Assembly (NCBI GenBank): GCA_019244185.1
Contig: JAFATB010000017.1
Span: 1-37,864 of the forward strand
From: Acidobacteriota bacterium
GTDB lineage: Bacteria; Acidobacteriota; Thermoanaerobaculia; Gp7-AA8
Length of the DNA: 37,864 nt
Reading direction: 5' to 3'
The stretch's first letter is position 1. Every line of letters begins with the position of its first letter. Under the pieces are notes generated by a model. The model ran no database searches. It saw nothing but the letters and a program-made list of their open reading frames with translations, and was not told the origin of the DNA. Positions 16,308 through 24,014 of this stretch are shown in pieces. Made by a program: the position numbers and the translations under genes.

Positions 16308-17009
16308 ATGCCACACACCGGTCCCATTCTCGAAGGGCGCGGCGAGACGGATTACGAGCGCTACGTGCGCGTGCCGGAGCTGCTCGAGCTGCAGAAGCCC
16401 GCCGAGCTGCTCGCCAATCCTGAAGAGCGGCTGTTCCAGATCACGCACCAGAGCGCCGAGCTCTGGCTGCATCACATCGACTACGAGGTCGACCGCGCCG
16501 TGGCGCACATCGACCGCGACGAGCTGCATCTCGCGGCCGACCTCATGCACCGCTGCCGGATGATCCTCGATCTGCTGCGCGAGCAGATCATCATTCTCGA
16601 GACGATGGCACCCGCCGACTATCACGTGCTGCGTACGAGCTCACTGGGGCGGGGGAGCGGGCAGGAGTCGCCGGGGTTTGCGCTCCTGCTGAATGTCGGA
16701 AAACGCCTCTGGCCGCACTTCACCGATGCGCTGGCGCGCAAGTCGGTGACGGTGCTCGAAATCGAGCGGGAGCCGCGCGTGCATTACGAGCTCTTTCGGC
16801 TCCTGCAGGCGTTCATGGATTACGACGAGGCGTTCTTGAAGTGGCGGTACACGCACATGCGGCTCGCTTTCCGCATCATCGGCGACCGGGTCATGTCGTT
16901 GAAGAACGTACCGGCGGCTCAGCTCGATGCAGGGACGCGCGAGCCGTTGTTTCCGGAGTTGTGGGCGGCGATCAGCGAGCTCACGGGCGAGTTCAAGCCG
17001 TCGTTTTGA
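16308..17009 (+). CDS. Tryptophan 2,3-dioxygenase family heme protein, divergent
   Basis: A 233-aa helical protein that aligns along most of its length with tryptophan 2,3-dioxygenase: YERYVRVPELLELQKP (17-31), LFQITHQSAELWLH (42-55), LGRGSGQESPGF (113-124) and WRYTHMRLAFRIIG (179-192). The distal His47 and the proximal heme ligand His183 are kept. The carboxylate-binding Arg of the SSGFQSLQYR segment is Ala125, and the GTGGSSG substrate loop after RIIG is replaced by unrelated residues (193-205) of equal length. An internal segment of about 45 residues found in longer homologues is shortened. It is thus surely of the TDO superfamily but may act on something other than L-tryptophan. It follows ribBA by 27 bases on the same strand; no kynureninase or other kynurenine gene is in the window. 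Confidence 0.82.
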   Translation: MPHTGPILEGRGETDYERYVRVPELLELQKPAELLANPEERLFQITHQSAELWLHHIDYEVDRAVAHIDRDELHLAADLMHRCRMILDLLREQIIILETMAPADYHVLRTSSLGRGSGQESPGFALLLNVGKRLWPHFTDALARKSVTVLEIEREPRVHYELFRLLQAFMDYDEAFLKWRYTHMRLAFRIIGDRVMSLKNVPAAQLDAGTREPLFPELWAAISELTGEFKPSF

Positions 17010-17129
17010 AGGGGTGGTTTTCTTTCGTGCGGGTGGCGTGTCGAACCGTTGCAGGCACGCTGTTTTCGCGAGACATTTACGAGGACTTTTCACGGCTAAA
17101 ACTTTCGGTTTCAGCCATTACCAATTAGG

Positions 17130-17158
17130 TTGACGGTGAAGATGAGCATCTGTATATT
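17130..17158 (+). promoter_or_regulatory. Sigma70-type promoter for the TPR-TonB-Exb operon
   Basis: TTGACG (17130-17135), a 17-base spacer and TATATT (17153-17158). It is preceded by an A/T-rich stretch that could act as an UP element. Transcription would begin near 17165, giving a leader of about 85 bases before ATG 17253. The rest of the gap 17010-17252 holds only an imperfect hairpin (17094-17116) without a T-run. Confidence 0.65.
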
Positions 17159-17252
17159 CGCTCACCATTGCCTGACGCGGGCCGGGAAGCAGCCTGACAA
17201 CAGCGCCCCCTGCAAAGATCTGCGATCACCATTCTGGGAGTTCGGAATCAAC

Positions 17253-18089
17253 ATGAAAAAGAAGTTGTGCCTTCTTGCGGCACTTTCTCTTTCCCTTTTG
17301 TCCCTGGTCAGCTGCCGGCAGGTTGAAGCCCGCATGGCGATCCGCGACGCGAACGATGCGTACGCGAAGGAAGACTACAAGGCGGCACTCCAGCACTACC
17401 AGCGCGCGCGGAAGATCGACGGCCAGAGCTTCCCGGAGCTCGACCGGATGATCGGCTACTCGTACATCGGCATGTACGTCCCCGAGGACAAGACGCCGGG
17501 CAACGTGCAGAACGCCGACAAAGCGATCGTCGAGCTGCGCACGTACCTCAAGAAGAAACCGGAAGACCGCATCGCGCGTGAAGCGCTGATCAATCTCTAC
17601 CTCAACGCCGACCGCATCACCGATGCGATCGGGTACTTCCGCGAGTGGCTGAAGACGCATCCGGCCGACATCGAGGCGGTGCGCTCGATCGCCACGCTCT
17701 ACGCGAAGCAGGGCAACTTCAACGAGTCGCTGAACTGGTACGAGAAGATCACCGTGCTGCGCCCGCGCGATCCGGAGGCGCTGTACACGTACGGCGTCGT
17801 CTGCTACGAGAAGATCGCGAAGAATCCGCCGGCGGACATGAACGAACGCCTGCAGATCATCGACAAGGGCAAGCACGCGCTCGAGAAGGCGATCCAGATG
17901 AAGCCGGATTACTTCGAGGCGCTGGTCTACCTCAGCCTTCTGTACCGCCAGCAGGCGCCGATCGAGACCGATCCCACCAAGCAGCAGGCGCTCGTCGCCG
18001 AGGCGAACCGCATCCGCGACGAGGCCGTGGCCATCGTCAAGCGGAAGAAGGCGGAAGCGGCGGCGAAAGCGGCCGGCAACAAGAGCTAA
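17253..18089 (+). CDS. TPR-repeat lipoprotein
   Basis: A 278-aa exported lipoprotein. The signal peptide ends in the lipobox LVSC with the modified Cys at residue 21. The mature protein is built of tetratricopeptide repeats, clearest around residues 31-65 (ANDAYAKEDYKAALQHYQRA), 85-150 (ELRTYLKKKPED, EALINLYLNADRITDA), 150-190 (LYAKQGNFNESLNWYEKI) and 215-240. The tail is Lys/Ala-rich. Such proteins scaffold envelope complexes. Position as first gene before tonB, exbB and two exbD genes suggests it serves that energy-transducing complex; this is inference. The signal peptide sets the start at ATG 17253, although the frame is open further upstream. Confidence 0.87.
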   Translation: MKKKLCLLAALSLSLLSLVSCRQVEARMAIRDANDAYAKEDYKAALQHYQRARKIDGQSFPELDRMIGYSYIGMYVPEDKTPGNVQNADKAIVELRTYLKKKPEDRIAREALINLYLNADRITDAIGYFREWLKTHPADIEAVRSIATLYAKQGNFNESLNWYEKITVLRPRDPEALYTYGVVCYEKIAKNPPADMNERLQIIDKGKHALEKAIQMKPDYFEALVYLSLLYRQQAPIETDPTKQQALVAEANRIRDEAVAIVKRKKAEAAAKAAGNKS

Positions 18090-18104
18090 CGGACAGAAAC
18101 GAGC

Positions 18105-18854
18105 ATGTTCGAAACCACAGTCGTCGAATCGAAGAAGCAGAAAGTCGGAATCCAGCGTTACATGACGCTGCCGGTTTCGATCGCGCTGCACGTGGTGGTC
18201 ATCGCGGGCGCGATCTTCGGCGCGGTCTGGAACGTCGATTTCCCGACGAACTCGCCGGCGCAGGTGGCGCAGTACTCCGTCGCCGCCGCGCCTCCTCCAC
18301 CGCCGCCTCCACCGCCGCCGCCGCCAAAAGCGTCGCCGAAGGTGACGCCGACGGTGAAGCCCGTTGAAGTGCCGCACGACATTCAGAACCTCGCACCCAC
18401 AACCGTACCCGATCAAGTCAAGCCCGTCGAAGTGCAGGCGCAGGACGCCGGCGTCGAAGGCGGCGTCGAGGGTGGTGTGGAAGGCGGCGTGGTCGGTGGT
18501 GTCGTCGGCGGCGTCGTGGGCGGTGTCGTGACCGACACGGCTCCTCCTCCGCCGAAGGAACAGGCGCCGTTGCGCGTCGGCGGCGACGTCAAGGCTCCCG
18601 TGGTCATCAGCCGCGTCGAGCCGCACTATCCGGAAGTCGCCCGCAAGGCGCGCGTCGCCGGAATCGTCATCGTCGAATGCATCATCGACAAGAACGGCAA
18701 CGTCCGCGACGTGAAGGTGCTCAAGCCGCTGCCGTTCGGTCTCGACCAGGCCGCGGTCGAAGCGGTGCAGCGCTGGAAGTTCAAGCCTGGAACGCTCAAC
18801 GGCCAGGCGGTCGACGTCATCTTCAACCTCACCGTCAACTTCAAACTGAACTAA
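18105..18854 (+). CDS. tonB: TonB family energy transducer
   Basis: A 249-aa TonB-like protein. It has a short cytoplasmic N-terminus, one membrane helix (about 23-43), then a periplasmic linker with twelve consecutive prolines (63-74) and a Val/Lys/Pro segment. Next come seven four-residue G-V-E/V-G units (116-143) and a C-terminal TonB domain from about residue 165 with the YPEVARKARVAGIVIVE motif and WKFKPGTLNGQAVDV. TonB carries ion-motive-force energy from ExbB/ExbD to outer-membrane receptors. It lies 15 bases after the TPR lipoprotein gene and 53 before exbB. The Gly/Val/Glu repeat insertion in the linker is unusual for TonB. Confidence 0.93.
   Translation: MFETTVVESKKQKVGIQRYMTLPVSIALHVVVIAGAIFGAVWNVDFPTNSPAQVAQYSVAAAPPPPPPPPPPPPKASPKVTPTVKPVEVPHDIQNLAPTTVPDQVKPVEVQAQDAGVEGGVEGGVEGGVVGGVVGGVVGGVVTDTAPPPPKEQAPLRVGGDVKAPVVISRVEPHYPEVARKARVAGIVIVECIIDKNGNVRDVKVLKPLPFGLDQAAVEAVQRWKFKPGTLNGQAVDVIFNLTVNFKLN
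18450..18533 (+). repeat. Seven 12-bp tandem repeats inside tonB
   Basis: Seven in-frame 12-base units of the form GGy-GTs-GAr/GTs-GGy encode three GVEG, three GVVG and a final GVVT. The copies differ mainly at third codon positions, except for the switch from Glu to Val after the third unit. This suggests expansion in two steps. Confidence 0.85.
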
Positions 18855-18907
18855 AAACAAACCGCCCCGGCGCGTGACGCGGCGGCGGCGGCAGGAGGAA
18901 AACAGTT

Positions 18908-19600
18908 ATGGATATGTCCCCTGCAGCACTCTGGGCCTCCATGGGTCCCGTCGGCAAGACCGTTGCGGTCGTGATGGTCGCCATGTCGATCTATTCGCTC
19001 TGGGTCATGGTCGAGCGTTTCATCGTCTTCACGCAGGCCAAGAACCAGTCCCTCAAGCTCCTCGGCGCGCTCTCGAACCTGCTCACCCGCGGTGAGTACG
19101 GCCAGGCCATCGAGGTGACCAAGAAGTACAAGAACAGCCACCTCGCCAAGGTCATCGCCGCCGGTCTGCTCGAGTTCGAGGCCTCGCGCCGCGACAAGCG
19201 CACCGTCGATCCGGAGCTCGCGGTCGAAGCGGCCCGTCAGGGCATGGACCGCACCGCGATGATCACCGTCGCGGAGCTGAAAGAGAACCTCGGCGTGCTC
19301 GCGACCATCGGCGCCACCGCGCCGTTCGTCGGTCTCTTCGGCACGGTCATGGGCATCATCCGCGCGTTCGAAGGCATGGCCAAGTCGGGCGGCGGCATCG
19401 CGTCGGTTTCGGCCGGTATCGCGGAAGCGCTCATCACGACGGCCGGCGGACTTCTCGTCGCCATCCCTGCGGTCTGGGCATACAACTACTTCCAGAACCG
19501 CATCGATCGCTTCACCGTGGAGATGTCGAACTCCGGCTCGGAGATGGCGATCTACTTCATGAAGGAAGCGGGTGGCGCCAATGAAAAAGCTGTCGGGTAG
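18908..19600 (+). CDS. exbB: ExbB/TolQ/MotA family proton channel protein
   Basis: A 230-aa inner-membrane protein with three transmembrane segments (about 14-36, 130-155 and 172-196). The conserved channel region GATAPFVGLFGTVMGIIRAFEGMA and the third helix ALITTAGGLLVAIPAVWAYNYF are plain. With ExbD it forms the proton-driven motor that energises TonB. AGGAGG at 18893-18898, nine bases upstream, supports ATG 18908. The 3' end overlaps the first exbD. The conserved Thr and Glu-bearing helices appear intact. Confidence 0.95.
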   Translation: MDMSPAALWASMGPVGKTVAVVMVAMSIYSLWVMVERFIVFTQAKNQSLKLLGALSNLLTRGEYGQAIEVTKKYKNSHLAKVIAAGLLEFEASRRDKRTVDPELAVEAARQGMDRTAMITVAELKENLGVLATIGATAPFVGLFGTVMGIIRAFEGMAKSGGGIASVSAGIAEALITTAGGLLVAIPAVWAYNYFQNRIDRFTVEMSNSGSEMAIYFMKEAGGANEKAVG

Positions 19601-20027
19601 CTCGCTGACGAAACTCAGCAAGGCCGGGCTGAACTCCGACATCAACGTTACACCGCTCGTCGACGTCTGCCTGGTTCTGCTGATCATCTTCATGGTCGTC
19701 ACGCCCATGCTGCAGAAGGGCGTGCCGGTGAACCTGCCGGTGACCGAAGATCCGGAAAAAACGCCGGATACCGAGAAGCAGCTCCAGATTTCCGTCAAGG
19801 CGGACGGCTCGGTCTACGTCGGACCGAACGCCGTGCGCAAAGACCAGGTGCAGACCACTCTGCAGGAGATCCACGACCGCACGCCCGACCGCGAGATCGC
19901 GGTCAAGGGCGACCGGCTCGTGAAGTACGGCGACATCCTCGACGTGCTCAAGTCCTGCCGCGAGGTCGGCTTCAATGACGTCGGCCTGATCGCACAACCC
20001 AAGAAGGGTCCCGGCGAGGCCGGTTAG
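19581..20027 (+). CDS. exbD: ExbD/TolR family protein, first copy
   Basis: A 148-aa single-pass protein. It has an N-terminal cytoplasmic tail, then SDINVTPLVDVCLVLLIIFM, where the Asp of LVDV is the essential protonatable residue, and a periplasmic ExbD domain ending near GLIAQPKKG. ATG 19581 is taken as the start, overlapping exbB by 20 bases; an in-frame GTG at 19572 is an alternative with an AAGGA element before it. It works with ExbB and TonB. A second exbD follows after 15 bases. Confidence 0.94.
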   Translation: MKKLSGSSLTKLSKAGLNSDINVTPLVDVCLVLLIIFMVVTPMLQKGVPVNLPVTEDPEKTPDTEKQLQISVKADGSVYVGPNAVRKDQVQTTLQEIHDRTPDREIAVKGDRLVKYGDILDVLKSCREVGFNDVGLIAQPKKGPGEAG

Positions 20028-20042
20028 TAGGGGATCGAACAC

Positions 20043-20474
20043 ATGCAAGTTGGTGGCGGCGGTTCCATGCGCTCCGACATCAACGTCACACCTCTGGTGG
20101 ACGTTGTGTTGGTGCTCCTGATCATCTTCATGGTCATCACACCGGTCGTGCAGATGGGCTACCTCGTCAAGGTCCCGCCCAAAGCACCCGCGAACATCCC
20201 TCCCTCCGCGGTTCAGGACCAGATCATTCTGCGCCTCACCGCGGACAACAAGGCCATGATCAACAAGGAGGAGATGCCGATCGAGCAGTTCCCGAACCGG
20301 ATCCGCGAGGTCCTGCGCGGCAACACCTCGAAGATGGTCTTCTTCTCCGGCTCGCGCGACGTCGACTACGAGCACACGATGTCGTTCCTCGATCTCGCCC
20401 GCATGAGCGGCGCGAAGAACATCGGCATCATCGTCGAAGACCCGTCCGCGGCTCCGGCGATGCCGCCGCAATAG
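20043..20474 (+). CDS. exbD: ExbD/TolR family protein, second copy
   Basis: A 143-aa ExbD with the membrane segment SDINVTPLVDVVLVLLIIFM, nearly identical to the first copy, but a diverged periplasmic domain (for example VKVPPKAPANIPPSAVQDQ and SRDVDYEHTMSFLDLARMSG). Two unlike ExbD proteins after one ExbB are common in Acidobacteriota and Myxococcota TonB clusters and suggest a hetero-oligomeric ExbD. Last gene of the operon; a hairpin lies 29 bases after its stop. Confidence 0.94.
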   Translation: MQVGGGGSMRSDINVTPLVDVVLVLLIIFMVITPVVQMGYLVKVPPKAPANIPPSAVQDQIILRLTADNKAMINKEEMPIEQFPNRIREVLRGNTSKMVFFSGSRDVDYEHTMSFLDLARMSGAKNIGIIVEDPSAAPAMPPQ

Positions 20475-20487
20475 ACGCGCGCAGACG

Positions 20488-20988
20488 TTACGAATGTTCG
20501 AGAGCGGCGGCTTCGGCCGCCGCTTTGCGTTTGCAGAAGAGCGCCGCGACCCGCGTCTCGATCCCGAGCAACGCGTCGAGCGAGAAACGCCCGCCGCCCG
20601 TCAGCAGCAGCGCCAGCGTCATCGCCAGCATCGCCAGCGGCAGCTCGATGCCGCGCATGAGCACGAAGAACTTGATCGCGTGCGGGTCCGCGCCGTACAA
20701 GGCATCGGGAAGCTGCACGACGAACGTGGCCACGGCCATCGTGCCGGCGAGGAGGAGCGCATCGAGACGCGTGAAAAGCCCGACCAGGAGAAGCACGCCG
20801 CCGGCGAGCTCGCTCCAGGCGGCGAGATGCCCGAGGAAGGTGGGGAGGTGGTAGTTGGACGCGATGTCCGCGGCGAAGGCGGACGCGCCGCCCTCACCGG
20901 CGATCTTCGACCAGCCGTGCGGCAGGAAGATCAGTCCCGCCGCGACGCGGAGGATCAACGCGGCCAGGTCGTGCGGGAGCTTCCTCAT
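20488..20988 (-). CDS. DoxX family membrane protein
   Basis: A 166-aa protein with four hydrophobic helices and the family motifs ALILRVAAGLIFLPHGWSKI near the N-terminus and LAAWSELAGGVLLLVGLFTR. DoxX-like proteins are small inner-membrane proteins linked in some species to quinone, thiosulfate or redox-stress functions; the role here is unknown. ATG 20988 has GGAG upstream on the minus strand. The C-terminus (KRKAAAEAAALEHS) is encoded by the hairpin that also terminates the exb operon. Confidence 0.88.
   Translation of the reverse strand: MRKLPHDLAALILRVAAGLIFLPHGWSKIAGEGGASAFAADIASNYHLPTFLGHLAAWSELAGGVLLLVGLFTRLDALLLAGTMAVATFVVQLPDALYGADPHAIKFFVLMRGIELPLAMLAMTLALLLTGGGRFSLDALLGIETRVAALFCKRKAAAEAAALEHS
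20503..20528. terminator. Hairpin between the convergent exbD and doxX genes
   Basis: A perfect 9-bp stem (AGCGGCGGC, 20503-20511; GCCGCCGCT, 20516-20524) with a TTCG tetraloop is followed by TTGCGTTT. It is a plausible terminator for the exb operon on the + strand, although the T-run is interrupted. It lies inside the 3' coding end of doxX. Confidence 0.5.
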
Positions 20989-21030
20989 GCTGTCTCCAGA
21001 CAATCGACGTTCGGAGCCGCGGCGCGCGCG

Positions 21031-21813
21031 GTGGACCGTCTGCTCGCGCCGCTCATCTTGTTCGTGTCGGTCTATGTTGCCACATTCCTCGCGCTGGCGT
21101 GGACCGGCCTGCGCATCCCGTACTGGTCGCCGCTCGCCGCGGCCGCCGTCGCGACCGCCGTGACGGTCGCGATCGCGGAACACGGACACTGGCCGCTCGG
21201 CCTCTTCGTCGCGCCGCGTTTCGTGATCGTCGAGGGACTCCTCGGCGTCGCGTTCGGCGTCGTGCTCATCGGCATCGGCGCGCTGCTCATCGTCGTGACG
21301 AGCGACGCGCATCACGTGCGCGGCAACGGCTTCCCGTGGTCGGAGCTCTTCGCGATCTACCTGCCCGCGGCGGTGCACGAGGAGCTCGTCTTCCGCGGCT
21401 ACGCGTTTCAGAAGCTGCTGCGGTGGAATCGCGCCGTCGCGCTGTTTGGCGTGGCGCTGATCTTCGCCGCGCTGCACGCGGGCAACAACTTCGTGACCGC
21501 GCTCGCGCTCGCGAACGTCTTCCTCGGCGGCATCCTGCTCGGCCTCGCGTACGAGCGCTACGCTCGCCTCTGGTTTCCGATCGGCCTGCATCTCGCGTGG
21601 AACCTCATGAGCGGACCGATTCTCGGCCACGAGGTGAGCGGCTACACCTCCGCGCACACCGTGTTCGTGCTCGTCGAGCACGGCCCGGCGTGGCTCACCG
21701 GCGGCGGCTTCGGCATCGAGGGAAGCGTCTCGATGACCGCCGTCGAACTGCTGGCCATCGCGGCGCTTCGAATATCATCCGCGCGCCGCGCGTTTCCGCT
21801 CGCGGATTCTTAA
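21031..21813 (+). CDS. CPBP family intramembrane metalloprotease
   Basis: A 260-aa polytopic membrane protein. The CPBP/CaaX-protease motifs are in place: HEELVFRGYAFQ (Glu117, Glu118, Arg122), FAALHAGN (His149) and HLAWNL near residue 188. About seven hydrophobic segments are seen. Bacterial members act on prenylated or other membrane peptides, or in bacteriocin self-protection; the substrate is unknown. GTG 21031 is the best available start, 42 bases from the divergent doxX, with only a weak ribosome binding site. The stop TAA is part of the ribosome binding site of the thiolase gene, so the two are probably co-transcribed. Confidence 0.87.
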   Translation: MDRLLAPLILFVSVYVATFLALAWTGLRIPYWSPLAAAAVATAVTVAIAEHGHWPLGLFVAPRFVIVEGLLGVAFGVVLIGIGALLIVVTSDAHHVRGNGFPWSELFAIYLPAAVHEELVFRGYAFQKLLRWNRAVALFGVALIFAALHAGNNFVTALALANVFLGGILLGLAYERYARLWFPIGLHLAWNLMSGPILGHEVSGYTSAHTVFVLVEHGPAWLTGGGFGIEGSVSMTAVELLAIAALRISSARRAFPLADS

Positions 21814-21822
21814 GGAGCTCTC

Positions 21823-22998
21823 GTGAAAGACATCGTGATCGTCGACGGCGCCCGTACGCCGATGGCGGAATACAACGGACACTTCAGCGACATCAGCGCG
21901 ATCGACCTCGGCGTCATCGCGGCGAAAGAAGCGCTCACGCGCAGCGGCATCGCGCCGGACGAGCTCGACCACGTCATCGTCGGCAACGCGCTGCAGACTT
22001 CCGGCGACGCCATCTACGGCGCGCGCCACGTCGGCCTCAAGGCCGGCGTCCCGAACCACGTTCCCGCGCTCACCGTGAACCGCCTCTGCGGTTCGGGCAT
22101 CCAGTCGATCGTCAACGCCGCCGAGCAGATCGAGCTCGGCGAGGCCACCACCGTGCTCGCCGGCGGCATGGAGAACATGACCCAGGCGCCGCACGTCATC
22201 CGCGGCGCGCGCAAAGGCTTCAAGTTCGGCCAGGGCAGCATGGAAGACTCGCTCATGGTCGCGCTGCTCGATACGTACTCCGGCCTGTACATGGCCCAGA
22301 CCTCCGACAACCTCGCGCGCAAGTACGACATCTCGCGCGAGGCGCAGGACGAGTACGCGCTGCGCAGCCAGAAGTGCGCCGCGGAAGCGGAGCAGGCCGG
22401 GCGGTTGAAGGATGAGATCGTCGCCGTGCCGGTCGGCCGCAAGGGCGAAGTCGTCGCGTCCGACGATCACATGCGCCCCGACACGACGAAGGAAGGCCTC
22501 GCGAAGCTGAAGCCCGCGTTCGCGAAGGACGGCTTCGTCACCGCCGGCAACGCCAGCGGCATCGTCGACGGCGCCGCGATGCTCGTCGTCTCGTCGGCCG
22601 ATCGCGCGAAGGAAAACGGCAAGACGCCGCTCGGCCGCATCGTCTCGTGGGGCATCGCCGGCTGCGATCCCGACATCATGGGCATCGGTCCCGTGCCCGC
22701 GACGCGGATCGCTCTCAAGAAGGCGGACATGAAGCTCGACGATCTCGATCTCATCGAGATCAACGAGGCGTTCGCGGGCCAGATCCTCGCCGTCGCCAAA
22801 GAGCTCGGCGTGAACATGGAGAAGCTGAACGTCAACGGCGGTGCGATCGCGCTCGGCCATCCGCTCGGCGCGTCGGGCACGCGGCTCGTGCTGACGCTGC
22901 TGTACGAACTGCGCCGCCGCAAGCAGCGCTACGGCCTCGCCAGCGCGTGCATCGGCGGCGGGCAGGGCATCGCCATGATCGTGGAGAGCCTCGCGTGA
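21823..22998 (+). CDS. Acetyl-CoA C-acyltransferase (thiolase)
   Basis: A 391-aa thiolase of normal length. The acylated nucleophile Cys89 is in NRLCGSGIQSI; NEAFA, GHPLGASG (His346) and CIGGGQG (Cys376) complete the active site. It condenses or cleaves acyl-CoA with CoA, in acetoacetyl-CoA formation or beta-oxidation. Sequence resembles acetyl-CoA acetyltransferases (AtoB/PhaA type), but chain-length specificity cannot be read by eye. The start is GTG 21823, with AAGGAG 5 bases upstream. The TGA overlaps the GTG of the next gene. Confidence 0.95.
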   Translation: MKDIVIVDGARTPMAEYNGHFSDISAIDLGVIAAKEALTRSGIAPDELDHVIVGNALQTSGDAIYGARHVGLKAGVPNHVPALTVNRLCGSGIQSIVNAAEQIELGEATTVLAGGMENMTQAPHVIRGARKGFKFGQGSMEDSLMVALLDTYSGLYMAQTSDNLARKYDISREAQDEYALRSQKCAAEAEQAGRLKDEIVAVPVGRKGEVVASDDHMRPDTTKEGLAKLKPAFAKDGFVTAGNASGIVDGAAMLVVSSADRAKENGKTPLGRIVSWGIAGCDPDIMGIGPVPATRIALKKADMKLDDLDLIEINEAFAGQILAVAKELGVNMEKLNVNGGAIALGHPLGASGTRLVLTLLYELRRRKQRYGLASACIGGGQGIAMIVESLA

Positions 22999-23291
22999 AA
23001 CGTGCGCTGGCCGCGCTCTTCGTCTTCGCTGCCGCGTTCAGCGCGCTCGCGAAGACGAAGAGCGTCACGCTCGACGTCAAAGACGCCGACGTGCGGGAGG
23101 TGTTCCGCTCGATGCAGCAGCAGTGCGGCATCCGCAATCTGCTCCTCGACAAAGAGGTGAGCGGCAACGCGACGCTCAAGTTCAGCGACGTGCCGTGCGA
23201 GACCGCATTCCGCGTCGTGACGCGGCAGTTCGGCCTCGCCATTCAGTTCGAGGAAAACTCGCTCGTCGAGATCTCGGTGCCGCGACGCTGA
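22995..23291 (+). CDS. Small exported STN-domain protein
   Basis: A 98-aa protein with signal peptide MKRALAALFVFAAAFSALA. The mature part is a single Secretin/TonB N-terminal short (STN) domain: SVTLDVKDADVREVFRSMQQ, NLLLDKEVSGNATLKFSDVPCETAFRVV and a final strand LVEIS. The domain usually sits at the N-terminus of secretins or TonB-dependent transducers and binds periplasmic partners; here it stands alone. Its GTG start (22995) overlaps the thiolase TGA (GTGA), and its TGA overlaps the ATG of the next gene (TGATG). Two cysteines in the mature part could form a disulfide. Function unknown. Confidence 0.83.
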   Translation: MKRALAALFVFAAAFSALAKTKSVTLDVKDADVREVFRSMQQQCGIRNLLLDKEVSGNATLKFSDVPCETAFRVVTRQFGLAIQFEENSLVEISVPRR

Positions 23292-23968
23292 TGTCGAAGC
23301 GCAACCTGCTCCGGCTCGCGGCGGTGGTCGCACTCGCCGCCGTCTTCGCGGCGATCTGGTTCTCGCCGCTGCGCGCGCAGCTCACGCGCGAGAACGTGCG
23401 CCACTTCGTCGAGCATCTGCGCGGCCTCTGGTACGGGCCGCTCGCGTTCATCGTGATCTTCGCCGCCGGCTGCGTCTTCGCTCTCCCCGCGTCGCTCTTC
23501 ATCATCGCCGCCGGTTTCATCTGGGGCTCGCTCCTCGGCGGCATCTACTCCGTCATCGGCGGTCTTCTCGGCGCGATCGCATCGTTCTACGTCGCGCGCT
23601 TCATCGGCGCGGGTCTGCTCGATCGCTTCGGCCGCGTCGGACGCGCGGTCGCGAAGCAGGTCGATCACGCCGGCTTCCGCTCGCTGCTCATCCTGCGCTA
23701 CATCCCCGGCATCCCGTTCGTGGTGCTGAACTACGGCGCGGGCGTGGCGGGCGTCTCCTTCGGCGACTTCTTCGCCGCGACGCTGCTCGGCATCGCGCCG
23801 TCGATGTTCGTCTTCGCGTACTGCGCCGACGCGCTGTTCAACGGCGCGATGACGCAGGGCGACGTCTTCAAGCGGCTGGCGATGGTGTGCGGGCTGATGC
23901 TGACCATCACGCTCCTGCCGCTGCTCATCAAAAAGCTGGCGTCGAAGCGCGAGCCGGTCGCCGAATAA
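23291..23968 (+). CDS. VTT-domain (TVP38/TMEM64, DedA-like) membrane protein
   Basis: A 225-aa inner-membrane protein of the TVP38/TMEM64 family with about five hydrophobic segments. The core motif is FALPASLFIIAAGFIWGSLLGG followed by GGLLGAIASFYVARFIG, and RYIPGIPFVVLNYGAG in the second half. Family members include candidate phospholipid scramblases or undecaprenyl-phosphate flippases. It is translationally coupled to the STN gene through a TGATG overlap and is the last gene of the CPBP-thiolase-STN-VTT run. Confidence 0.9.
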   Translation: MSKRNLLRLAAVVALAAVFAAIWFSPLRAQLTRENVRHFVEHLRGLWYGPLAFIVIFAAGCVFALPASLFIIAAGFIWGSLLGGIYSVIGGLLGAIASFYVARFIGAGLLDRFGRVGRAVAKQVDHAGFRSLLILRYIPGIPFVVLNYGAGVAGVSFGDFFAATLLGIAPSMFVFAYCADALFNGAMTQGDVFKRLAMVCGLMLTITLLPLLIKKLASKREPVAE

Positions 23969-24014
23969 CCCCCGGCACCGCACTGATTCTTGTGCACTCC
24001 GCTCTCGGGGCGTG

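Noticed and set aside
17094..17116. Hairpin GGCTAAAAC/GTTTCAGCC as a terminator of the dioxygenase-family gene
   Set aside because: It has an internal mismatch and is followed by ATTACCAATT, not a T-run.
17130..17252. N-terminal extension of the TPR lipoprotein to a start near 17130
   Set aside because: It would bury the lipoprotein signal peptide inside the protein and run through the promoter boxes.
20494..21030. Long N-terminal extension of the CPBP protease
   Set aside because: The extension is antisense to doxX and low-complexity charged. The membrane protein begins at GTG 21031.
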